Below, in pieces: positions 24,149-34,285 of a stretch of 64,000 bases of DNA. The stretch is taken from assembly GCA_034406715.1 (NCBI GenBank), contig CP137874.1:682001-746000 (forward strand). The letters run 5' to 3'. The notes under the pieces are model-generated. The model saw only the letters and a program-made list of their open reading frames with translations, was not told the origin of the DNA and searched no databases. Made by a program: the position numbers and the translations under genes. The first letter of the stretch is position 1. Each line of letters begins with the position of its first letter. Origin of the DNA: Rhodotorula mucilaginosa (Eukaryota; Basidiomycota; Microbotryomycetes; Sporidiobolales; Sporidiobolaceae).

Positions 24149-25487
24149 ATGCCCCGGAAAGGCTCAAAGAGGCAGGAATACGTCGACGTCTCGTCGTCCG
24201 ACTCGGAACAGCAGCAGCAGGATCACCACCCGCAACCGCAGTCGCAGCCCCCGCAGCCTGCTAGTCCATCCGCGAAACAGTCCCGCACTCGCATCCAACC
24301 CAAAAAGTCTGCACCTCCTCCAGTCCGGTCGCCCTCGCCCGTTCCGAGACCTGCGCCCCCGCCACCTCGTCCCGCACAAACGAAACGACCCGAACCATCA
24401 TCCCAGACAAGTCGGTCTCGAGTACGGAAACGTCCACAACCAGTGCTAGAAACGTATGCCCATACCGTCCACGTCTCGCGCGACCAAGTCGAGCACGAAT
24501 GGATCCTCCTATCCGCTCCCCTGCGCGCCCACTTGCGCTCCGAGGTCGAACAAGTCGCAAAGTGAGTCAGCCCCTCACCCACGCACCCACCGAAGAATCT
24601 TCAAGTCGAGTAAGCGCACTCATCGCTGGCTTGGGATCGCTCGCAGAGAAACGCTCGAGACTGTCTCGGCAGGACGGAGCGCGCGCGACCGAGCGATGCG
24701 AAAACACCTCGAGTCGACCTTTGCCCGCTTTGCAGACGAGTACGCGGTCTCTCCCTTTGCTTCCATTGCTCAGTCGTATATGAAAATACTCATGAAGGTG
24801 ACTGGTACCGCAGGTTCGACGACCTGATGGCAACGCTGCCGGTTCCGCCCCTCCCTCCCGGTCTGCCTCCGAACCTACTCGGCGCACCAGAACCAGACTC
24901 CGGATCGAAATCGTCGGCGCCAACGTCGTCGTCGTCGAGGAAAAAGAACAAGCTAAAGGAGGGATCAGACAACGGATCGGCCACGGCTGCAGAATCAACA
25001 TCGGCAAAGCGTTCGAACCCGGACATCGTCGGTGACGGAAGCGACTGGAGTATCGAAGCGTTGGAGGCGTACCTAGTGAGTTCAACTAAGGACCATTTGT
25101 TCCCTATGGAGTCTAAGAGCACTGAGACGAATGTGCCATTCATCCGAGCAGGCGGCGCTCGAACAACGAGCGGAACATGCAGAAGCTGCGGCGGCGGCGT
25201 CGGTGCGTCACGAGGAGGCAGCGGCCGCATCGACGGGGAAGACGAGGGTAAAGTCGAAGGTGATGGCGGCGGCGAAGGGGAAACGGAAGAAAAAGGAGGA
25301 GGAAGAGGAGGTGGAAAAGGAGGAGGAAAAGGAAGAAGCACCGCAATCAGCGAGCCTGAAAGGGAAGGGGAATCAGAGCGGTTCGCGGATCAGAAGGAAG
25401 ATTGTGGAGGAAGAGGAGGAGGAGGAGGCCGTCGCTGAAAAGCGGGTCCGGAATAAGAAGAAGCAGGGGACGAGCAGAGCGAAATGA
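24149..25487 (+). CDS. Unrecognised protein with a Pro-rich head and charged tail
   Basis: Four exons fit in frame (24149-24561, 24647-24739, 24814-25075, 25152-25487), giving about 367 residues. The start MPRKGSKRQEYVDVSSSDSE is chosen because upstream in-frame ATGs give no conserved sequence. Residues 1 to about 95 are Gln/Pro-rich and basic. The middle is predicted helical (HEWILLSAPLRAHLRSEVEQ, KHLESTFARFADEFDDL). It is followed by LPVPPLPPGLPPNLLG and a second helix (EALEAYLAALEQRAEHAEAA). The tail alternates long Lys and Glu runs and looks like a nuclear low-complexity segment. A short protein with paired helices, a Pro linker and a basic tail would suit a chromatin or kinetochore component, but this is a guess and no family was recognised. 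Confidence 0.6.
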
Positions 25488-25906
25488 AGTGAAATCTTTA
25501 TCTCGGCGCCACCACCTCCCCGCTGAGCTCGTCTCTGCGCTTCTCGGGCTTATCAGACCGGAAGACTCCCTTATGCGAACTCATCCGTGCCCGATGCTGC
25601 CCACTGTCTGTCGTTCGCTCCCTTTAAAAAGTTTCGCACCTGCTCTCCCCGCGTGATTCAGAACTTCAAATGGGACGCGAGCGCAAGAAGTGGTAGAAGC
25701 CCAGTCTATATGTGTTGCGTTGCACAAGCTAACACGGGGGGGAAGGGCAGCATGTGTGTGTATGTGTGTATCCTTTGGTTGCGAGGGGTTTGACGATGTG
25801 ACGTAAGGAAAGGAAAGGGAGGAAGTGAGGAAGATTATCGACGACAAGGGGGTGGAACCACTGACAAACGGAAAGCAAGAAGCAAACGAAATCCGGAAAA
25901 CGACGC
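25488..25906. other. Convergent 3' region
   Basis: This 419-base gap lies between two genes that converge on it: the protein ending at 25487 (+) and pyruvate kinase ending at 25907 (-). It holds AT-richer, GT-rich sequence (TGTGTGTGTATGTGTGTATCC, 25752 onward) expected of overlapping 3' untranslated regions. No gene is seen. Confidence 0.5.
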
Positions 25907-28390
25907 TTAGATGGCGCCACGGAGCTCGAGCTCCGAGTCCTCGAGAGGAACGCCGAGGATGCGCATGGCGTTGGTGCTGCCGCCGCCCGACTTCCAGCCC
26001 TGGAGGGCAATGATGGTGTCGCCCTTGCGGATGATGCCGAGCTCGAGCGCCTCCTTCATCGAGAACCGAATACGGTTGTCGACGTCGGTCTGCCAGCCCT
26101 CGTTCGATTGCGGTCGCTGCGCGCGAAGGGGAGGAACGTGTCAGTTTTCGGGAAAACGGTTTGGACCGGAAAAAGAGAGATAGAGAGAGGAAGGACGTAC
26201 CGGCTCCTGGTAGAGCATGGGGTAGACACCACGGTGGAGGTGAACCTGGCGCGAAGTCTGCTCGTTACGAGTGACCATGATGATCGGGCAAGGCGGCTTG
26301 TACTTGGAGACGAGGCGGGCCGTGTTGCCCGAAGTCGACATGACAATGATGGCGCCGGCGTTCTGCTCGAGCGCAGCAGCGACAGCCGCCATCGCGACCG
26401 TCTCGGAAGTCGGCGTCGGGCGCTGCGCCATCGCGCGGAGCTCGTTGAACAGGGCCGGGTAAGAGGTCGAAGCTTCGGCGAGGAGGCAGGTTTCGGCCAT
26501 CATCTGGACGGCCTGGATCGGGTAGGTACCCTTGGCGGTCTCGCCGGAGAGCATGACGCAGTCGGCACCGTCGAGGACGGCGTTCGCAACGTCGGAAACC
26601 TCGGCACGGGTCGGGCGCGGGTTGTACTGCATGCATAAGAGCGTTCAGCACCTTCCACTTCACTTTGACCCCACGAAACGTATGACTCACAGTCATCGAC
26701 TCGAGCATCTGGGTGGCACAGATGACGGGCTTGCCGGCGAGGTTGCACTTGGCGATCATCATCTTCTGGGCCATAAAGACCTGCGACGCCGGGATCTCGA
26801 TACCGAGGTCACCACGGGCGACCATGACACCGTCGCACTCGCGGAGGATCTCGTCAAAGTTGGCGACACCCTGCAAGTTCTCAATCTTGACAATGATCTT
26901 GATGTTCTTGCCGTCCTCGCCGAGGTGGGCGCGGATGTCGGTCACGTCCTGGCCGCGGCGGATAAAAGAAGCAAAGACCATGTCGACACCGTTCTTGACA
27001 CCGAACGTGAGGTCGTCCTTGTCCTTCTGCGAGATGGCGGGCAGGTCGACGTCGGTTCCGGGAAGGTTGACACCCTTCTTCGACGAGAGGGTACCGTTGT
27101 TGACGGCCTCGACCTCGAGCTCGTCCTGGCCGATCGAGATGACGTTGAACGAGAGGATGCCGTCGTCGATGTAGATGGGCTTGCCCGGCTCGAGAACCTT
27201 GGTGATGTTCTGGTAGTCGAGGTACATGATCTTGTCGTCGCACTTGGTGGCGTACTCGGGGTTGGTGGTGAACTTCATGCGGTGACCAGCGTTGATCTTG
27301 ATCTGTTTCGGGCACACGCAATGGGATTAGGATTGCGTCCGTGGATGAGAAAGGCGAAAGAGAGGCCGGATCACGCACGTCCTGGTCGTTGACCATGTTG
27401 CCGGTGCGGATCTCGGGGCCCTTCTGCTCGAGTTCAAAAGGCACCAGTCAGTTCTTTTTCGCTCAACGAACTAAGTTGGCGGAACGAGGGAACGAACGGT
27501 GTCGAGAGCGATAGCGACCGGGCGTCCGCCTCCCTCTGCGAAACCGGAAAAAGGTCATTTTCTGCTTCCACGGCCTCGGGACACTTGGCGAAGGCATGTC
27601 ACTCACGAGCAACGGCCTTGCGAGTGTTGTCAATGACCGACTGGTGGTACTCATATGAGCCGTGCGAGAAGTTCATGCGAACTGCAGGGCGAATCGCCTA
27701 GGTCAGCCTGTGCGATGTTCAGCGCGGCGCGCCAGCTCGGAAAACATATTTCTACGTACCGACGTTGACACCGGCGGCACGGAGCTTGGAAAGCATCTCG
27801 ACCGAGTTGGTCTTGGGACCTGTTTGTGCGGGCAAGCGGAGGAAGCGGGAGTCAGTTGAAATTCGTTTGGACGTCAGAGAACTTGCGGCTCACCGATGGT
27901 AGCAATGATCGAGGTCTAAAATGTAGAAGCAGAGGGTCAGCATGCATTTTGCAGGCGAGGCGGAGCGTGCACAAGCGTGATCGCTGTCGTCGCGTTCACG
28001 AGCTCGTTCTGTGCCTATAGCAGCTCGTCGCTTGCAACGCCGATGATTCGGGAACCTCAAGGAGTGACTGACCTGTCGAATGGAAGCAATCAGAGAGCAT
28101 GGTCAGCGCTGGGCGGTTATCGAGAGCCACGTTCGTCCGTGAGAACCGAGCCCCACTGACCTTGCGGAGCGAACTCTGCTGGAGGCCCTCGGGCGCCTTG
28201 GGCGGGATCTGCAAGTTCTGGAGCCATTCGAGCTGGGAGGTGACCTGCCGAGCTCGAAGCGTACAGTGCACGGCGAGATCAGAGTCGAGACGGAGAGTGG
28301 GAAGCGATGAGATAATGAGGTCAGCTCGGCTCGGCGACGACGGCGAGAGCAGGGACGCGTAGCTCGACTTGCCATGTCGAGAGGAAGCAT
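25907..28390 (-). CDS. PYK1: Pyruvate kinase
   Basis: Known: converts phosphoenolpyruvate and ADP to pyruvate and ATP, the last step of glycolysis, in the cytosol. Seen: family blocks in order over about ten exons, including [14 protein letters not shown] at the N-terminus, [44 protein letters not shown], the catalytic Lys/Glu segment [38 protein letters not shown] and the C-terminal [17 protein letters not shown] with TAA at 25907-25909. The start is unusual. The exon beginning VTSQLEW has no ATG; the best fit is an 18-base first exon at 28373-28390 (MLPLDM) joined through a 128-nt GC-AG intron whose donor GCAAGT matches the favoured GC-donor consensus. Translation from the second Met of that exon would give MVTSQLEW. 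The many small introns in a highly expressed gene are typical of this lineage. Confidence 0.93.
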
Positions 28391-29102
28391 GATGGGCAGG
28401 TGATTCCTCTAGTGCGTTTGCAAAAGAGAGGCGAGTGTAGAGAGCGAAAGGGAGAACCGCAGAAAAAAAGTGCGCTCGCCCTGCGCGCGTCGGCCAACCT
28501 TCCCAACCCTCGTTCACACCTCTACACACGCCCTCTAGAGGACTATAAGCTCCGTAGATCGATTCAGTAGATCGAAATGTGCAAGCTTTCCTCCTCAAAT
28601 GGTCTTTAGGAGGCGAGCAAAGGTCGCTGAACTGTCGCATACATCCGCATCTTGCTCCTCTCGACAACCGATGTCGACAGATCTCACTCCGATGAGACTT
28701 TAACGGGCACAGAGCTCGATCGAATGCATACACAGAGGGACCGAACGAGCCGGAATCGTCTTCCGGAGCTCGGGAAAGTATTGGCAGAGCTCGGCGAAAG
28801 AATCTTCATCAGGTTGCGGTGGCAAGTCATCGCTCTTCAGTCCCCCAGAGGCCACGGCGCGAGATAGAAGTGTTGTACTCATAGGGAGGGCCAGAGGATG
28901 TAGCAAACTCGGTTCGTGACGTATAGCGGCGCATTATAATCCATTTTGGATGGTGCCGACGGCAAATCCGGCAACGACTACGCCTGCTCAACAGGCTGCC
29001 ACGCGGCGCATGAGCCACTCGACGTGCATGAGACAAGCATTGCACAAGCGTGGAAAACAAGCGTGCGCTATGAGCAAGCGCCGTACGAACAAGCCAAGCT
29101 CC
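28391..29102 (-). promoter_or_regulatory. Pyruvate kinase promoter region and 3' flank of copy D
   Basis: This 712-base region has no supported gene. On the minus strand the 100 bases just before the pyruvate kinase start are rich in C and T (CCCTTTCGCTCTCTAC and CGCCTCTCTTTTGC), a pyrimidine-rich layout often seen before strongly expressed fungal genes. A TATA-like TTATAG lies near 28541. The part from about 28990 to 29102 is the 3' flank of copy D and belongs to the inverted duplication. Promoter strength is inferred, not shown. Confidence 0.4.
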
Positions 29103-32100
29103 CTACTCCGAACCCTCCTCTTCGCTGATCTCGTCCGGGCCTTCCTCTAGCCAAGCGGACAAAGTCCCGTCGCGAGCGAGCTCGTCAAACGTCTCCTCGA
29201 ACTCCCTGAGTCTCCTCAACTCCTCGAGCCGCCGGCGTTGACGGCTGGTCAGGTTCGCCCTCGCGATCTCGGGCACGGGCAGGACCGTGTTCTCCTTGTG
29301 GGCGCGGCGGGCGGTCCAACAAACAGACTGGATCTGCACAGGTATCGACAGGAGAGGCTAGAGTCAGCTTCATGGCGGGTTGGATAGGAGAAACGAGGGC
29401 AGAAGGAGAAGCCCACTCCGACGCACCAGCTCGACCCAGGTGCGGCGCGCCGTGCGACCGTCTTTGCCATTCTTCCAAACGAACCTCGTCTCCTCGAACT
29501 GCTCGTCAAAGTCCTTCGTGGTGAGGGTCGAGTCGTCGGCGTCGATTCCACCAATCTCGCAGACCGAGATCATTGCGCAAGCGACTTCGAGCGAGAGCTC
29601 GACGACCGGCTTCGTCTCCTCCTTGACGGCGGCGCTGGAGGATGTGGAGGATGTCGCCTCCTTCGCGACTTTCCTATCTTCGTCGTCGTCGTCCTCCTCC
29701 GCTGACGACGCCTCGATGATCGCTTTCCGCCGTCGTCCGACCGGCGCGACCTTTTCCTCCTCCTCCTCCTCCTCCTCCTTCTTCTTCCGATCCGCCGCCT
29801 TCTCCTCCCCTCCTGCGATCTTCCGAATCTTGAGTCCTGCCGGCGCAGCGAGGTCATCCTCGGCATGTTCGACTCGACGGTGGCGCAGGACCTCGGCGAG
29901 TGGTCCGAAGTGACTGCAGATCGAGCAGAGAACCCAGGACGAAGGGCGGAGGAAGAACTCGTCGCCGTAAGTCGGATCCGCAAGCACGTCGACGTCGAGG
30001 GCTTCAATCTCTGCTTCGCTGCGGTCCGTCGTCGCTGCAAGGATCGTTTTGAGAGCGGCCAAGCGAACGTCGATCTTGTACTCCCCCACCACCTCGAGAA
30101 TCTCCTCGAAGCGTTCGCGCCACTTGTCGATGTCCTCCTTCTTCCGACTCGGCGAGGCAGCAAACTCGGGATCGTCCCAAAACTCGCGCACAATCGGCAG
30201 ACGGCAAAAGTCGGCGAGACTGGGGAGATAATCCTGGACTTTGGCGTCCGTGAAGCTGTCCCGAATCTTGGCCAGCCGGGTCCGCAAGAACTTCTTTTTC
30301 GCGTCGATCTTTTCCGTGCGATTGCGACGCGCGTCGGAACGGGCCTGCGCGATGGTGTGCTCGTGCGCGCTCTTCTTCTCTTCCTCGATGAGCTGCGGGA
30401 TCTGCGGGCGCACATACTCCCAGACTGTGTGTAGTGACGCAGAGGGGGTAAGAAATTGCATCGAAGAATGCGCAGATACGAGTCCGGTGCAGCGTACCTG
30501 CGTCCGAAAGCTCAGCGGGCTGCTGGAGAAGCGTAGGCGTGATCGCGTTCCAATCGAACGTCGTCGATGTGACGTTTCGCGCTCCGTGATGCTTCAAAAT
30601 GTTGTGCGCGACGCAGCGTCCGAGCGCTTTGTACAGGTGCGGACGAATGTCCGTCCAGACTGCTCGGGATCGGTAAGCTGGTCAGCACACGCTGTGAGCA
30701 GCAATTTCGGAAGCAGAAGGAGTCGTCGTACCTTCATCGGTCAACGGCTCGGCGACGTCCACCAGTGGATGGCGACGAAAATGCCAGACTTGAAGTCTGC
30801 GTATCGTCCCGGGATCTGTCAATGAGGCCAACTCACACAGTAAGACGATAGAGCTCAAACTCACTCGGGTTCGAAAAATTTCGAAAACAATCCCTCCTTG
30901 GCGATCAAGGCATTGATGCTGAAAGTAGAGTCGGAGTGAGTTCGCCGCATAGGTCTCAAGGATGAAAGCTGACGTAAGGTACCGATCAAACCTCTCCTTG
31001 CGCAGGTTGGAGTCGAAATGGTATCCCGCGTCCGATTCCTTGTGGCCGCCTCGTATCGTGTGCCCGTAGCGCTTCAGCCACGCCGTGATCTAGCCACAAG
31101 GCAGTTAAGAGTCAACTTCAGTAGCTCCGGCGAGACATTCGGGTAACACACCTGTTCGCGTTCCGCCTGGCGGGCGATACGTTCGCGCACAAACTGGCGG
31201 ACTCGCGGGGTGAGATGGCTGTAGGCGTCTTCGTTCTCGGCCGCCTCCTCTCCCGTAACCTCCGCAGTCCTTGCGCTCATGCGTCCACGACGATTACGCC
31301 GGGGCCCGGGTCGAGCACCGCTCGCGGTATCCTCCATCTGAAGCTCTTCGAGACGTTCCGAGACGAGTTGAAGGTCGGTCATGAGCGCATAGGGCGGTTT
31401 CCGCTGCCGAGGGTTGAAACCTGCGGGTACGTCTGCACGCGAAAGATGTCAATCACATGAGGAAGCGGCGGAACCCCTTCAACGACTCACGTTTCGTTGT
31501 CCTGACGAGTTCGATGGTCAACGGGTGCAGGTCGTCGAGGTCTTGATTGCTGGCGACCTCGTCGACGGGCACAGCTTCTCGGGCGAGGCAAACGGAGCAG
31601 ACAAGCGCCAACAAGTCGGAATTCGGGTAATCGGTATGCTTGCCGCAGATCTAACAAGATGTGTAGATTCAGTGTCGTACTCCTTCGGTGTATTCGAGGG
31701 CGGCGTGAGCGAACCTGGCAGGTCTCTGCAAAGTAGAGCGCGGAAACCTTGAGCGGCTTGATCGGTTTCCCATCTTCGAGAGGAAGCTGGCGTTTTTCGC
31801 GCGCTTTCTTGCGTCCAGACGGAGTATCCGCGTCCTCGTCATCTGTGTCCTCATCAGATCTCCCCTGCTGGAATCCCAGAAAGATGTTGAGGAAGAAGTT
31901 CGAAGAGCGGCCGTGGTAAGGGTCGTTGGCTGGCGACTCGAGCTGATGACGCCACATCGCCGCCCCGCTGTCCGACGTCAGTGCAGCATACATCCTCTTG
32001 TTGACAAAGGCGAGCTGCCACAGTGAACTCGGTAGCAGGTGCGAGCAGATCTGGTCACGCGGTAGTTCAGAGAGTGGAGGAAAGGATGCCGAATTTTGAG

Positions 32101-32955
32101 TCCGTTTACGCACCTCGAGCAAGACCTCGACGGGCAGCAGCGTAGTCCAGTCGACGCGCTTGACGTTGGCCACCACTGTACCTTGTTGACTGACTCCCAG
32201 GACTGGCTCGTGTACGCGATCCCAGAGGTAGGCGTCGGGCGGGACGACCTCGGCAGGTTCCTCTGCAAGGGCGGGTCGGACATCAAATTTCTCTGCACGG
32301 CCTCGGGCGGGCATGCGAGCTCACCCTCGCGTTCGGACTCTTCCGACTTTGTCTTCTTGTCCTTCTTGGTCGCCTTGGGAGCGCGCGCGCGCTTCTTCGG
32401 GGGCGTCTTGGGTTCGTTCTCCTCCTCCGAGTCACTCGCGCCTTCCGCCTCCGCGTAGCTGATCTGGGCGGCCGCCTGACGCGGACGACGTGGTCTCGAA
32501 GCAGCTGACATGCTGCTGCGGACGTTCTCAGCTCCTCGCGCACCGTGTAAGAGCTTGAAAGACGAAGAGCGAGCGAACCGAGGACAGGAGACCTCGACGC
32601 GGATCGGAAGAAGCGATGATGCGCTCGAGCCCCCGAGCACGGTTGCGTCGATAGACTGATCTGATCTCGTTTAGAAGCAAACAAGAGCGTGTCGACCTCG
32701 GCCTTAAGGAGGGTGTAGCGTCTGCTTTCATCGCGTTACTGAGCAGCCGGTCATTCCGAAGGGCAAGCCAGGGGATCGTGCCGAGTCGTGTCAGCAAAGG
32801 GCTCGGATCCGCCTGCCTGTTGTGCTCGTAGACATGCCGGAGATCGGTCAAACGTTGACAGGGCACGCTGGGGAGGGTAAAGATGCATACAAGGCGACGA
32901 GCCGCCGGACAGGAGCCGCACTTGAGCAGAGATTTTCTTCCGAGGCGAACGTTCG
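28990..32955 (-). repeat. Right arm of the inverted segmental duplication
   Basis: Contains copy D plus flanks that align in reverse with 4137-8045. On the far upstream side shared words include CGTTCGCCTCG (4143 against 32950) and GATCTCCGGC (4240 against 32835). Homology outside the genes shows that a chromosomal segment was copied, not a spliced transcript; the introns are also shared. Confidence 0.7.
29103..32511 (-). CDS. F-box/zinc-finger protein, paralogue D
   Basis: The sister of copy B, on the opposite strand. The start MSAASRPRRPRQAAAQISYA is identical to copy B over its first residues. The split F-box (LLPVEVLLE, then ICSHLLPSSLWQLAFVNKR), the zinc-binding CxxC pair, HPLVDVAEPLTDE, and CSIC...RHRRVEH (near 29860-29925) are all present. 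Unlike copy B the frame is open throughout once a 64-nt intron (31651-31714, GT-AG) is removed. That intron interrupts the first CxxC (CQ, then ICGKHTD) and is absent from copies A, B and C. The tail continues about 35 residues beyond the point where B stops, ending EEGPDEISEEEGSE. A Glu/Lys-rich insert (about nt 29745-29815) differs in length from copy B. Copy D is probably the functional member of the B/D pair. Role inferred as an SCF substrate adaptor. Confidence 0.75.
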
Positions 32956-34285
32956 CATTGCAAGACGTACCCGGACTGTGCGAGCACCCGAGCGGCATCT
33001 GGCGGGAGATCGGCTATAACTGGTTCACAGGAAACGCTGATCGGTCCTGAGTCCGCAATAGCAATCATGAGCCGGCCGGCGCAGGCTTTGACAACTTGCC
33101 ACGCCGGACCAGCACTTGCCCTTCACTTGCGCCAAGTCACCCTGACATTGCCATAAGCTGCATCCGCCGGTGATAGCGCCCACTCGTCTCGCTCTTGTAC
33201 CGGTACCTCGTCGTGCGGGGAGCCCATTCCAGCTGGACTCTGCTCTCCTCGGCCTCGAGTTACGGGCAGCAGCCAAGCTGCACCTCGAGCTCAGCTCGCC
33301 TTCGCGCTCTTAGGCTTACTCGGACGGAGTGTTCCAGTGCAGCCGTAGCTCTGCTATAACCGCCTCCGGCTTGTACCGATCTTTCTCGACTGTCGGCGAG
33401 ACTCGCGCAGTCTGCACGGCTAAACCGCAAAACTTCCGCCACCGTTCTGCAACGACTCATGCGCGCCGTCACCAGATTATACGCCGCGACAGCCACTTTG
33501 AACGTCCGCCGAGACTACTCCCGCCGCTTCTTCGTACCCATTGCCGGGCTTCGGCTTCGCCGGTACTTCCGCTCGCAACTCCCGCGCCGATACCGACCCG
33601 CTCGCCTCTTCCGTCAAAGCCACCTGCGCGCGCGCTCAAAACTCCTTCCTGAGTGGACTCGTCGCTGCGAGCCTTTTAATCAAGTCCGTCAAGCCGGGGA
33701 GACGTCCTATGTGTTCCGCTCGGAAGCCACTGTGCAGCGCCGTAAGCTTTGGGCTTTCAACCACGCCACACTCAAAGTCACTATACAGGGTTTTGCGCCA
33801 GGCTTACCCGCTACAGACAGCAGACTGCAGCTGTGATTCAAGTCTGGACGCGTCACGAGAATCCACCTTCGTGCTTGACAGGGACTATGCGGGCCATCCG
33901 CACTGGACGGACTATCCGCCGGACCATCCGTACGCAATCAGCCTGGGCTGCGCGGCTGATATTGCTCAAACTTGCCATTTGACTCGCAATCTCGGCAGCA
34001 TGGTCAAGAGCAGATCGGTGCCCTGCCTATGGTTTTTCGAGAGGATATTGATTCGGATTCACCTACATGGTCAGGAGGAAGAACAGCTCCCGCGCGCTCC
34101 GGAGGGAAGCGGATTCAATTGCCCACCCCTGTGTAGCGAAGGAAAGCTTGGTAGGGCCTGTTTCTGAGGTCGATTCGCATATAGAAAATACAGCCGGCGT
34201 GCGGCCGACGAGGGAAGCGGCGGCTGCTCCCTCCGCCTTCTCCGCTCCAGCGACTCTCCGTTGACTGAGGACCGTCAGCGCCGCT
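32512..34285. other. Intergenic region between copy D and the Zn2Cys6 regulator
   Basis: This 1.77 kb gap lies between two genes pointing away from each other. The left 440 bases match the upstream region of copy B. From about 32960 to 34285 no gene, RNA or repeat was recognised; open frames there lack domains and splice logic. It should contain the promoter of the transcription factor at 34286. Confidence 0.5.

Noticed and set aside
26532-27392. A 286-residue plus-strand open frame across the pyruvate kinase region
   Set aside because: It is the antisense shadow of a strongly coding, GC-rich exon; it has no domain and no splice support.
4137-32955. The inverted arms plus the 21 kb between them as one large transposon
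   Set aside because: The arms are ordinary host-type genes with introns, no terminal repeats or target duplications were seen, and the interior is conserved housekeeping genes with no transposase or tyrosine recombinase.
33025-34167. Overlapping open frames of 100 to 200 residues between copy D and the Zn2Cys6 gene
   Set aside because: They overlap on both strands, show no motif and differ from the intron-rich genes around them.
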